Of a stretch of DNA of 6,055 bases, positions 1 through 6,055 are shown piece by piece. A model generated the notes under the pieces. That model searched no databases and had not been told where the DNA came from. It worked only from the letters and a program-made list of their open reading frames with translations. Source of the stretch: Bacteroidota bacterium (GTDB lineage: Bacteria > Bacteroidota > Ignavibacteria > Ignavibacteriales > Melioribacteraceae); the NCBI GenBank assembly GCA_021814855.1, contig JAKAHQ010000116.1, forward strand, positions 1-6,055, given 5' to 3'. Numbering within the stretch: the first letter of the stretch is position 1; every line of letters starts with the position of its first letter. A program made the position numbers and the translations under genes.

Positions 1-406
1 CTTGAATTCTCTGCCCGTTTTCAAAATGATAAAATGTATGCGAGCCAATTTCAACCGCGCCGAAATCTTTTAAAGGATAAACCTCCAAACTTCCTTTCAC
101 CAGTCCTCTTCTCATGCCGTTGTTTTGTTTAAATAAATTCTCAAATGCTTCCATGTTTTGTTCATATCGGGTCAAGCCGCTTTTATCATGATAAAATTCC
201 AGATCCTTTGTAAAAAATGTTCTGAACCTGGCAATATCATGTTTGTTGAATACGTCAAACAATAAACTATCCATTCGGGCAATCTCGCTATACAACTCTT
301 TATCGGGAGGCGACTGCTTATTCGACTGTCCTTGTGCAATTGCCGACAACATTAAAATTGCTAAACTGATAATTGCGACATTCATTTTGAAGAAGTTTGA
401 GATCAT
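1..406 (-). CDS. Exported NTF2-like (DUF4440-type) protein, N-terminal part
   Basis: Only the first 135 codons are in the window; the C-terminus lies beyond the left edge. The start at 406 is preferred because AAAGGA (415-420) lies 8 nt upstream. An in-frame Met at 385 is possible, and an ATG at 413 is out of frame. Residues 5-24 form a hydrophobic signal peptide with a likely cut after AIA (22-24), before QGQ. The mature part has the look of the NTF2/SnoaL-like DUF4440 fold: an N-terminal helix around SEIARMDSLLFDVFNKHD (40-57), then FFTKDLEFYHDKSGLT (64-79), a helix (84-94), and the strands GSLEVYPL (105-112) and EIGSHTFYH (119-127). Such small cone-shaped proteins can bind ligands or catalyse reactions, but the substrate cannot be read from sequence and secreted members are mostly uncharacterised. 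The family call is from recognition, not a search. It lies 171 bp downstream of the lipoprotein gene on the same strand and may have its own promoter. Confidence 0.85.
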   Translation of the reverse strand, partial: MISNFFKMNVAIISLAILMLSAIAQGQSNKQSPPDKELYSEIARMDSLLFDVFNKHDIARFRTFFTKDLEFYHDKSGLTRYEQNMEAFENLFKQNNGMRRGLVKGSLEVYPLKDFGAVEIGSHTFYHFENGQRIQ

Positions 407-414
407 GGTTCATA

Positions 415-420
415 TCCTTT
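415..420 (-). promoter_or_regulatory. Ribosome binding site of the NTF2-like gene
   Basis: On the minus strand this reads AAAGGA, 8 nt before the ATG at 406. It decides the start: the downstream Met at 385 would be 29 nt away, and the out-of-frame ATG at 413 is almost adjacent to it. Confidence 0.65.
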
Positions 421-439
421 CGTAAAAGAGATTGCATTA

Positions 440-512
440 AATTGATTTAATAATTCTCCCATTGTTCGGCATCAATAAATGGTTCGCAACTAAGACGTTC
501 GTTAAATCAATT
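440..512. repeat. 11-bp inverted repeat upstream of the NTF2-like gene
   Basis: The left arm AATTGATTTAA (440-450) and right arm TTAAATCAATT (502-512) are exact reverse complements separated by 51 bp. The left arm also overlaps a tighter palindrome, ATTAAAT-TG-ATTTAAT (436-451). The arms are almost all A and T, so a chance match is quite possible. A regulator site or a weak long-range RNA stem in the leader of the NTF2-like gene are the alternatives. Confidence 0.45.
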
Positions 513-531
513 GTACTCATATTTTTTTTTG

Positions 532-567
532 ATAATTATGCTGGCGGCTTTGTGGAGAATAATTATG
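532..567. repeat. 9-bp direct repeat downstream of the lipoprotein gene
   Basis: ATAATTATG occurs at 532-540 and again at 559-567, 27 bp apart. The core ATAATTAT is itself a palindrome, so the two copies could also pair as a weak stem about 11 nt past the lipoprotein stop. The AT-only arms and the lack of a following U tract on the minus strand argue against a working terminator. Confidence 0.4.
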
Positions 568-577
568 AACCAAGTAT

Positions 578-1078
578 TTAATTATTTCTCAATTCAACTA
601 TTGTTTGCCCTGCATTATTCGCTCCATAGAGAAAACCTATGGCGGCACCTGCTAACGCACCGTATAATACCAACATTGGATTGCCCTTCGGATGACTAAC
701 CACTTTTGTTAAAAATAAATTCGGAAGTAATCCGGCTAATGCACCAATAGATATTCCCGATCCAAAACCCTCCCATATACTTCTGCCGGGTTCGTTAAAA
801 GCGATTGAACAAATTTCATCCGTCGCTACTTTTCTTACTAAATTAGAATCAAGATCATAGAAGCCGGAGGAATCGGTATTAATCTGAAATTCTTTCCCGT
901 TATATATTTTATTATCCGTCATTTTTAAAATCACTGTTTTATCCGCTGCCTTTTTATTTATTCTGTAATAAAATTCAGGCAGAGTTTCATCGTGATATTT
1001 GGGCATAAAATGCGTGCATGCGTTGAATAAAAATGATAACAGCAAGATCAGCGAAATCATTCTTTTCATAATATTCAT
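578..1078 (-). CDS. Putative lipoprotein with two glycine-zipper segments
   Basis: This 166-residue protein of unknown function starts at 1078, supported by AGGGAG 6 nt upstream. Residues 4-20 form a basic then hydrophobic signal peptide ending LFNA before Cys21. This is a lipobox-like site with Phe rather than Leu at -3, a deviation seen in Bacteroidota-type lipoproteins. Residues 45-95 look like a small beta domain, with alternating hydrophobics in KTVILKMTDNKIYNGKEF (47-64) and then VATDEICSIAF (84-94). This resembles the short SH3- or LSm-like barrels that often precede glycine zippers in small FCB-group proteins. Two Gly/Ala-rich hydrophobic segments follow: FGSGISIGALAGLL (105-118) and LVLYGALAGAAIGFLYG (136-152). 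Both could insert in or pack against a membrane. The likely location is the inner face of the outer membrane or the periplasm. It begins 74 bp after the protease stop, so co-transcription is possible. Protein reality is well supported; function is not assigned. Confidence 0.88.
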   Translation of the reverse strand: MNIMKRMISLILLLSFLFNACTHFMPKYHDETLPEFYYRINKKAADKTVILKMTDNKIYNGKEFQINTDSSGFYDLDSNLVRKVATDEICSIAFNEPGRSIWEGFGSGISIGALAGLLPNLFLTKVVSHPKGNPMLVLYGALAGAAIGFLYGANNAGQTIVELRNN

Positions 1079-1152
1079 TGAAATCTCCCTCTATTCATAT
1101 CATGTTACATTATTCCCCCATCGTAAAATTTTAATTGGCATAACAATGAAAT
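1079..1152. other. Short spacer between protease and lipoprotein genes
   Basis: The 74-bp spacer holds the lipoprotein's ribosome binding site and a small palindrome, TAAAATTTTA, but no recognisable terminator. Read-through from the protease gene into the lipoprotein gene is therefore plausible. No promoter motif stands out. Confidence 0.5.
1085..1090 (-). promoter_or_regulatory. Ribosome binding site of the lipoprotein gene
   Basis: The minus strand reads AGGGAG, 6 nt before the ATG at 1078. This favours Met1 over Met4 and Met7, which would sit 15 and 24 nt away. Confidence 0.7.
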
Positions 1153-4100
1153 TTATTTTATCAAAGTGCACTTTCGGATAGAGGTGAAATCATTTGCCTT
1201 AAGCATATATATGTAAACTCCGCTGGGTAAATTTGAACCGTTGAAATCAACCGTATAATATCCAGCTTCCTGATCCGCGTTAACAAGCCCGGCAATTTTC
1301 TGACCTAGAATATTATAAACCGAAAGCCGAACAACGCTTTTTTCTTTTAAAGCATACTTGATCTGTGTAACAGGATTGAAAGGATTAGGATAATTTTGCG
1401 ACAGACTGTATTCCGTCGGGATTTCTTCCCGGGAAATATGAGTAATGATGATGTTGGACTCCCGGCTGTAATCGGATAAAACCGATTCGGTGTACGCGGC
1501 AACCCTGTAAACATAAGTAAAGCCCTGTTCTATTGAGCTGTCGGAATATTTCACACTTCCCGCTGTTACAGAATCAATATTTATAAATTCAGAATCCCCG
1601 GAGATTTTTCTTTCGACTTGAAATCCTTCCTCATCCTTTGAATTGCTTTTCCATCCCAGAGTAATTTCCTTAAGTCCAGTTCTCTGAAGCGTTAAGTTTG
1701 TCGGCATTGGAAGCAATGTTGAAAATTTCCAGATGTCCGACCATTCACCAAAGCCGGCGTCATTTGCGGCGCGCACTCTCCAATAATACTTCTTCCCTTC
1801 GCTCAGACCAGAAACCGTTCTTAGTGTATCCGTGATTAATGTATCCTCGTGTTCAACAGAAATGAAACCCGGATCGGCTGCCAATTCGATTGCGTAACGA
1901 TCCGCTCCTATTGCCTTATACCACTTTATAACCGGAGAATTACCAACACTGATTAAATTATTCACCGGAAAGATCTGCGATGTTTTAAGCGGTAAAGAAA
2001 TTTTCACTTCAAAAATTCTTGTATCCGACCACTCACCTGGCCCATAGGAATTATTGGCGGATACTTTCCAATAATATTTTTTACCATGTTGGAGAAAAGA
2101 GATATTTTTCTCGTTAACGGTTAACCGCGAATAATCTCCTAGTATATTTGAAAAGAGACTATCCGAAGACAGCAGGAGATGATACGATTCGGCCAGATCA
2201 TCCGCACTCCATTTGAGCGATATTTCCTTTCGATCACTAACAAAATTATTTTCAGGCGAACTTAAAGCTACCTTGCCGGGTTTTAATTTTTCCGACATAT
2301 TATAAAAAGCAGGTTCGGCTGTGTATTCAAGCTGGTTATTTGATTCGTCGGTAACTAATACTCTCAAAGAGACATATCCTTTGGGTATGGAAGAAGTAAT
2401 ATCCGAAACAAACAAGCCGTTCTGATAGTTAACATTCATTTCATTCCAAACGCTTTCACCCTGTTTTCTGTAAAACAATCTGGAGTTGATATTGCTTTCC
2501 CGGTCTTCAACTGAAAACTCTACACGGCCGTTAATGTCGCTTCCCAGAAAGTCGGAATATTGGTTACCGGCAACTATGTTGAAAGATATCATAGCCGGCG
2601 GATTTTTATCGTTCTGCCTTGTATCCATAACCGCAACTATTTTAGTTTTTGCGGCAGATCCTTTTACAATCGTATTTTCGTCGGAAATTTCAATTGAATA
2701 TTTTCCCTGAGTTACCGGGATCGATACAAGGTAATCTTTGTATAACTCGCCATCAATTGATTTGGCTGATTCGATAATGTTGTTCAGGATTAAACCTGTT
2801 TTTATTAATGAATTCTGATCATTAAATAATTTGTAAGTTAATTCCGGTTTCGCCGGAGCGTCTTGATACTGATTTAAAAAGAGAGGTAGAAAATCTTCTC
2901 TCACCCCATCCGGGAAATGATAAAAATCGGTACCCAGTACGGAGTTGGTTTTGAAGACCAGGCTACCGGCAGTATTTTCGAATTTGCCGTACCAATGTGT
3001 AGGTCCCAGTCCATATGTAATAGTGCTATGATTATTAACTAAAACCGGTCTCGTATTATCCGAGTAAAAATACGTCGAGACAATTCCGTTCTCGTCAATT
3101 TTATGCCAGGGCGTTGTGTAGAGCATGGTTGAGTTCAGGAAGTCGAGATTATTAATATCCTTCGGCGCTAAAACAGAAACATAATGACGCTCCACACTGC
3201 AGCCCTGATGCGGGAATGCAAAGAAATTTTTGCTTGGATCATACGTTACAAAACCCCGGTTTTCCAACGGGCTTTCCAATATTTTATCGTTGAAAGAATA
3301 AAACGCCATACTAATATCCGAGTTATAACTTGTAAGATAGGGCAGCAGCCAAACATTTTGTAATTCGGAAGGAGTACGGTATTTAAATTGTATCTCTTTG
3401 AAATTTGCTGCGGGGTTAAAAGATATATCTTTGTAAATACCGTTATTAGCAGCCCCTTTGATCAGATAAAACAACTTTTCATTAAGCGGACTAATAAAGT
3501 ACCATTCGAACTTGTAATTGTCACTCACATCGGAGATGGATGAACATAAATGATAAGTTTGTATAATGTATCCTAACCCGGAATTCTTATGCACTAAGGC
3601 CACTTCACCGTCCCTTGGAACGAAGTTCCAGCGCTCTCCGTTTCGGTCGTTCCAATTAAACGCACAATTGTTCTTGGCATCGCTGGGAGAGATAGATTTG
3701 GTCACGGATTTTGAAAGATCAATATTTTCATTTAGAACATACCGATCTTGAAGTCTTCCGTCTACCAAAACTACAAACTGGCTGACAACATCATATATTC
3801 CGCCGGGAAAAAGGAATGTGTTCAGATCTCCGTATCTTTGAGGGGAACCGCTCTCGCTGTTTTCCCATATCCGACTTACCCTATCATGAATAAACGTTAA
3901 TGAATTCTCTTTTATATCAAGCTTCAAAAAATTGCTGATAATAAAAGAGAATAAAGATCTGTATTTTTTTCCACCGGAATCAAACTCAATTCCGCCGGAA
4001 TACGGCAGCCATTCAAAGTTCATTACGTCGGAACTGCTGAAAGCGCTGAGATCAATTTTAAAAGTTACCGACACATTTACGGAATCGTTCGGCTCAACTG

Positions 4101-5703
4101 AAAAAGTTTGGGGACTAAAATCTGCAGCAACACCGGTAAAAGGAGTCAGACTTGCTGAAAAATTTTTTAGCGTATCCGAAAAATTATAGACAGTGTACTG
4201 ACTCGTAATGTTACTGATACCGTTTCCGGGTCCGATTAAACCCAATTCAGCCGTTGCGGGTGTAACCGCAGCCGTAATTTCGGTTACAGCATTATTGATC
4301 ACTCCAAAGCCGTATGTCCAGTAATCACTGCTTACATACTTAGCGCTTTGTGAAATTATTGCTTTTACAATCTCTGGCCTAAGGTTGGGATGCTGTTCCA
4401 ATAGTAATGCGCATAAACCCGCGACATACGGAGCAGAAATTGAAGTTCCGGAAAATTTAGAATACTGTCCGCCTAGTAAAGGTGCGTTAATATCTACGCC
4501 GGGTGCAACTATTTCCGGTTTTATATACTTGCCGCAGTTGGCCGCGCCTCTGCTGCTAAAGGATGCAATATTGTTGTTAGCATCTGCGGCTCCTACACAA
4601 ATTGATTCTTTTGCAGAAGCGGGCGAGCCGATACTGTTGTAATTGTTTTCTGTTCCATCATTTCCTGCCGCGACTATACAGACAATTCCCGATTTAACTG
4701 CGTTATTTACGGCCAGAGAAACGGGATCTCTCGAATCACCCCAACTATTTCCTAAGCTCATATTTAATATGTCCGCCGCGTCGCTGAAATTGTTATCATG
4801 ATTCGGATCGAGAGCATAATCGATAGCCGAAATTATGTATGAGCTCAATCCGTTTCCATGCGAATCCAGCGTTTTAAAAGCGTACAATGTTGCGCCCGGT
4901 GAAACGCCTTTGTAGGTAATTCCATCCGCCGCCGCTACGCCTGCTACTGCAGTTCCGTGCCCGAAATCATCCATAGGATTGGAATCATTATTTACAAAAT
5001 CAAATCCGCCGGCAACTTTATGGCCGCTTCCAAAGCCGCCGCCCATATCTTCGCGATTGTAGTCTATACCGGAATCGATTATACCGATTATAATTCCCTG
5101 CCCCGTATTTTCATTACCGGCAGGATTCATCGGGATAATCCTTTCATAATTTTGGGGAATTGAAAATGCTTTGTATGTTTGATCAGCGTAAACTCCTTTT
5201 ACGTAAGACAGTTTTTTTAATTCGTTAAGCACAATATTGGTAGCTTGAACGGAAACGCCGTTAATTACGGTTTTATATTCTGCAAGTATTCTGGCCTCGC
5301 CCACACTAACAAAACTATTTAATGCCGAATTTATTTCATGCTGAATCTTAAACAGATCGCTTCTGAATTGCGCGTGCTGAACCTCAAGCTGCGATGCGTA
5401 ACTCTGAACCGAAGCCATGGATGCATCTTTTAATTTTTTGCGGCCGCTCTCGGTTATCTTTAGACATAACGGTGACTCGGTAAATAGAACAATTGCGTTC
5501 ACTATTTTCATAGGATCGTAAACCGATTGACTTATTACCTTGTCTCCTTTTACCAGCGTCATTTTAATTGCAGTTTTATCATTATACTCTGATGTATTCA
5601 CACTTCCGCGTCCGGAAGAGTTTGCATCATATAACTGCGCGTTAACCGGCAGGGTATTCAGGATAAAAAAAAGCAGCAAAAATATTTTCGTGATATCTTT
5701 CAT
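1153..5703 (-). CDS. Secreted subtilisin-like (S8) serine protease with FN3 repeats and a type IX sorting domain
   Basis: This 1516-residue extracellular endopeptidase appears complete. Residues 1-22 are a Sec signal peptide cut after VNA. Residues about 65-180 form an inhibitor-I9-like propeptide, with VINGVSVQATNIVLNELKKL at 146-165. The catalytic domain (about 203-477) has an intact triad: Asp210 in GIIDSGID, His249 in GHGTAVAG and Ser421 in GTSISAP. The oxyanion residue is Asn348 in AAGNDG. His-to-Ser spacing (172) is near the subtilisin value, so no protease-associated domain is inserted. A beta-sandwich-like stretch follows (about 480-595), then about 430 residues I cannot assign (about 596-1025), then an Ig-like region (about 1040-1135). 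Three fibronectin type III domains come next (about 1141-1234, 1238-1330, 1331-1421). The end is a type A Por sorting domain (about 1430-1516), with NYPNPFNP at 1437-1444 and LPSGVY at 1492-1497. The type IX system removes such domains after export and releases or anchors the enzyme. The start is set by the signal peptide; its ribosome binding site is weak. The natural substrate is unknown; nutrient-protein degradation is a guess. Confidence 0.96.
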   Translation of the reverse strand: MKDITKIFLLLFFILNTLPVNAQLYDANSSGRGSVNTSEYNDKTAIKMTLVKGDKVISQSVYDPMKIVNAIVLFTESPLCLKITESGRKKLKDASMASVQSYASQLEVQHAQFRSDLFKIQHEINSALNSFVSVGEARILAEYKTVINGVSVQATNIVLNELKKLSYVKGVYADQTYKAFSIPQNYERIIPMNPAGNENTGQGIIIGIIDSGIDYNREDMGGGFGSGHKVAGGFDFVNNDSNPMDDFGHGTAVAGVAAADGITYKGVSPGATLYAFKTLDSHGNGLSSYIISAIDYALDPNHDNNFSDAADILNMSLGNSWGDSRDPVSLAVNNAVKSGIVCIVAAGNDGTENNYNSIGSPASAKESICVGAADANNNIASFSSRGAANCGKYIKPEIVAPGVDINAPLLGGQYSKFSGTSISAPYVAGLCALLLEQHPNLRPEIVKAIISQSAKYVSSDYWTYGFGVINNAVTEITAAVTPATAELGLIGPGNGISNITSQYTVYNFSDTLKNFSASLTPFTGVAADFSPQTFSVEPNDSVNVSVTFKIDLSAFSSSDVMNFEWLPYSGGIEFDSGGKKYRSLFSFIISNFLKLDIKENSLTFIHDRVSRIWENSESGSPQRYGDLNTFLFPGGIYDVVSQFVVLVDGRLQDRYVLNENIDLSKSVTKSISPSDAKNNCAFNWNDRNGERWNFVPRDGEVALVHKNSGLGYIIQTYHLCSSISDVSDNYKFEWYFISPLNEKLFYLIKGAANNGIYKDISFNPAANFKEIQFKYRTPSELQNVWLLPYLTSYNSDISMAFYSFNDKILESPLENRGFVTYDPSKNFFAFPHQGCSVERHYVSVLAPKDINNLDFLNSTMLYTTPWHKIDENGIVSTYFYSDNTRPVLVNNHSTITYGLGPTHWYGKFENTAGSLVFKTNSVLGTDFYHFPDGVREDFLPLFLNQYQDAPAKPELTYKLFNDQNSLIKTGLILNNIIESAKSIDGELYKDYLVSIPVTQGKYSIEISDENTIVKGSAAKTKIVAVMDTRQNDKNPPAMISFNIVAGNQYSDFLGSDINGRVEFSVEDRESNINSRLFYRKQGESVWNEMNVNYQNGLFVSDITSSIPKGYVSLRVLVTDESNNQLEYTAEPAFYNMSEKLKPGKVALSSPENNFVSDRKEISLKWSADDLAESYHLLLSSDSLFSNILGDYSRLTVNEKNISFLQHGKKYYWKVSANNSYGPGEWSDTRIFEVKISLPLKTSQIFPVNNLISVGNSPVIKWYKAIGADRYAIELAADPGFISVEHEDTLITDTLRTVSGLSEGKKYYWRVRAANDAGFGEWSDIWKFSTLLPMPTNLTLQRTGLKEITLGWKSNSKDEEGFQVERKISGDSEFINIDSVTAGSVKYSDSSIEQGFTYVYRVAAYTESVLSDYSRESNIIITHISREEIPTEYSLSQNYPNPFNPVTQIKYALKEKSVVRLSVYNILGQKIAGLVNADQEAGYYTVDFNGSNLPSGVYIYMLKANDFTSIRKCTLIK
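1156..1416 (-). other. Type IX secretion C-terminal sorting domain of the protease
   Basis: Residues about 1430-1516 carry the hallmarks of the type A Por sorting domain (TIGR04183 style). These are NYPNPFNP (1437-1444), a strand VVRLSVYNILGQKI (1457-1470), the glycine-rich GYYTVDFNGSNLPSGVYIYM (1481-1500) and a terminal KCTLIK. In known systems this domain directs outer-membrane passage and is cleaved. It implies that the genome encodes the export machinery (PorV, PorU, Sov/SprA), none of which is in this window. Confidence 0.93.
1441..2283 (-). repeat. Three tandem fibronectin type III modules in the protease
   Basis: The modules span residues about 1141-1234, 1238-1330 and 1331-1421. The first two share a near-copied end: residues 1207-1227 and 1303-1323 both run GKKYYW-x-V, then end GEWSD, with 15 of 21 positions identical. 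The third is more divergent (ITLGWKSNSKDEEGFQVER, 1347-1365; YVYRVAAY, 1397-1404). They likely act as spacers or as adhesion modules between the enzyme and the sorting domain. Confidence 0.85.
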
Positions 5704-5979
5704 GATCTGCTCTATCTGTTTGTGTTATTGAATAATAAGCTATATCAGGGCAATCCCTTGAATTTATGTAGTAATTTAAATTCAGTTTTACTCTTAACAT
5801 CGATAGATATACGAAACGAATAAATATTCAGCTATGTTAAACGGCATAACTCCGCTGTCGATATTCCGTACCAGGTTTTAACTTTTACAAAATATTAAAC
5901 CGCAATTTTATTTTTTACAAAACTTTTAGTGCATAAATAATTTTTTATGAACCGATATACTTCTCGCCGTTTTATGCTT
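5704..5979. other. Spacer upstream of the protease, presumed promoter region
   Basis: This 276-bp AT-rich stretch has no convincing gene. It must hold the 3' end of the upstream gene and probably the protease promoter. Exact searches by eye for the Bacteroidota -7 motif TAnnTTTG on the minus strand found none, and no clear sigma70-type pair stands out. Just before the protease ATG the minus strand reads AGATAGAGCAGATC, a weak ribosome binding site at best. A short stem, AGGG-CAAT-CCCT, falls in the likely leader about 45 nt upstream. Two TTTTACAAAA copies 30 bp apart (5883-5892, 5913-5922) and a GCATAAA/TTTATGC pair (5931-5937, 5971-5977) are the only other structures. Confidence 0.5.
5883..5922. 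repeat. Direct repeat TTTTACAAAA, 30 bp apart
   Basis: Exact 10-bp copies occur at 5883-5892 and 5913-5922, a start-to-start offset of 30 bp, close to three helical turns. They lie about 180-220 bp upstream of the protease start. They could be paired binding sites for a regulator, but low sequence complexity makes chance a real alternative. Confidence 0.4.
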
Positions 5980-6055
5980 TTACCTTTTGACCCAAACCTC
6001 TTTTAACTTTCCGTTTGTGAAAAATTTGTAATCATCATTTCGAAAGAATTCAAAA
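5980..6055 (-). CDS. C-terminal end of an unidentified upstream gene (partial)
   Basis: Reading the minus strand from 6054, 24 sense codons run without a stop to TAA at 5980-5982. The peptide ends YKFFTNGKLKEVWVKR, with a natural mix of aromatic, charged and glycine residues typical of a beta-rich C-terminus rather than AT-rich noise; the other frames here hit stops early. The gene begins beyond the right edge, so neither its family nor its length can be given. It is co-directional with the protease but separated by 276 bp, so it is probably a different transcription unit. The fragment is short, so it could still be a chance open frame. Confidence 0.5.
   Translation of the reverse strand, partial: FEFFRNDDYKFFTNGKLKEVWVKR

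Larger units (their letters stand above)
407..577. other. Spacer between lipoprotein and NTF2-like genes
   Basis: This AT-rich stretch has no convincing ORF. It holds an 11-bp inverted repeat (440-450 and 502-512), a 9-bp direct repeat ATAATTATG (532-540 and 559-567), a T9 tract on the plus strand (522-530), and three copies of GTTCG (464-468, 482-486, 497-501). It should contain the lipoprotein's 3' end and possibly a promoter for the NTF2-like gene. I see no clear rho-independent terminator: the homopolymer is A on the transcribed minus strand, the wrong base for a terminator in that direction. Confidence 0.6.

Noticed and set aside
243..425. Plus-strand ORF of 60 codons
   Set aside because: It lies antisense to the NTF2-like gene, whose signal peptide, ribosome binding site and family-like motifs support the minus strand.
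520..567. Rho-independent terminator for the lipoprotein gene
   Set aside because: The possible stem is made only of A-T pairs, and the adjacent homopolymer is A, not U, in the minus-strand transcript.
511..699. Plus-strand ORF of 62 codons
   Set aside because: It overlaps the lipoprotein's C-terminus on the opposite strand and begins around a T9 tract, giving a meaningless hydrophobic start. No ribosome binding site is seen.
999..1181. Plus-strand ORF of 60 codons across the protease-lipoprotein gap
   Set aside because: It is antisense to the lipoprotein signal peptide and the protease end; the composition looks like a shadow and there is no family resemblance.
2486..5163. Several plus-strand ORFs of 61-85 codons inside the protease gene
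   Set aside because: All are shadows of the 1516-codon protease frame, which has an intact triad and recognisable domains from end to end.
5540..5731. Plus-strand ORF of 63 codons over the protease start
   Set aside because: It is antisense to the protease signal peptide and propeptide; its hydrophobic stretch is the complement of the signal peptide codons.
5740..5760. Small hairpin AGGG-CAAT-CCCT as a riboswitch or attenuator
   Set aside because: The stem is 4 bp with no U tract and no known riboswitch core around it; it is too small to call.
5948..6007. Small plus-strand ORF starting MNRYTSRRF
   Set aside because: It is only 19 codons, has no ribosome binding site beyond a T tract, and conflicts with the more protein-like minus-strand tail at 5980-6054.

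Overview
The window suggests a member of the Bacteroidota/Ignavibacteriota side of the FCB group. The main evidence is a large secreted subtilase ending in a type IX secretion (Por) C-terminal sorting domain, with the motif NYPNPFNP followed by LPSGVYIYML and a short basic, hydrophobic tail. This spelling is especially common in Ignavibacteria-like genomes. The AT-rich intergenic DNA and a lipoprotein with a loose lipobox also fit. The species cannot be named from the sequence alone.

All supported genes lie on the minus strand, so transcription reads from the right edge to the left. From right to left they are: (1) the last 24 codons of an unidentified gene (5980-6054); (2) a 276-bp AT-rich spacer; (3) a 1516-residue S8 serine protease (1153-5703), which fills three quarters of the window; (4) a 74-bp spacer; (5) a 166-residue lipoprotein with two glycine-zipper segments (578-1078); (6) a 171-bp spacer with small AT-rich repeats; (7) the first 135 residues of an exported NTF2-like/DUF4440 protein, which runs off the left edge (1-406).

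All three main products are predicted to leave the cytoplasm. The protease should be exported by Sec and then carried across the outer membrane by the type IX system. The lipoprotein should be membrane anchored. The NTF2-like protein has a cleavable signal peptide. The short gap between protease and lipoprotein would allow co-transcription, but nothing in the sequence ties the three proteins to one pathway, so a shared function is unproven.

I found no RNA gene, mobile element, CRISPR array, phage signature or toxin-antitoxin pair. This looks like an ordinary chromosomal stretch. The parts most worth following up are the roughly 430-residue central region of the protease, which matches no domain I recognise, the lipoprotein of unknown role, and the small repeats in the two larger spacers.
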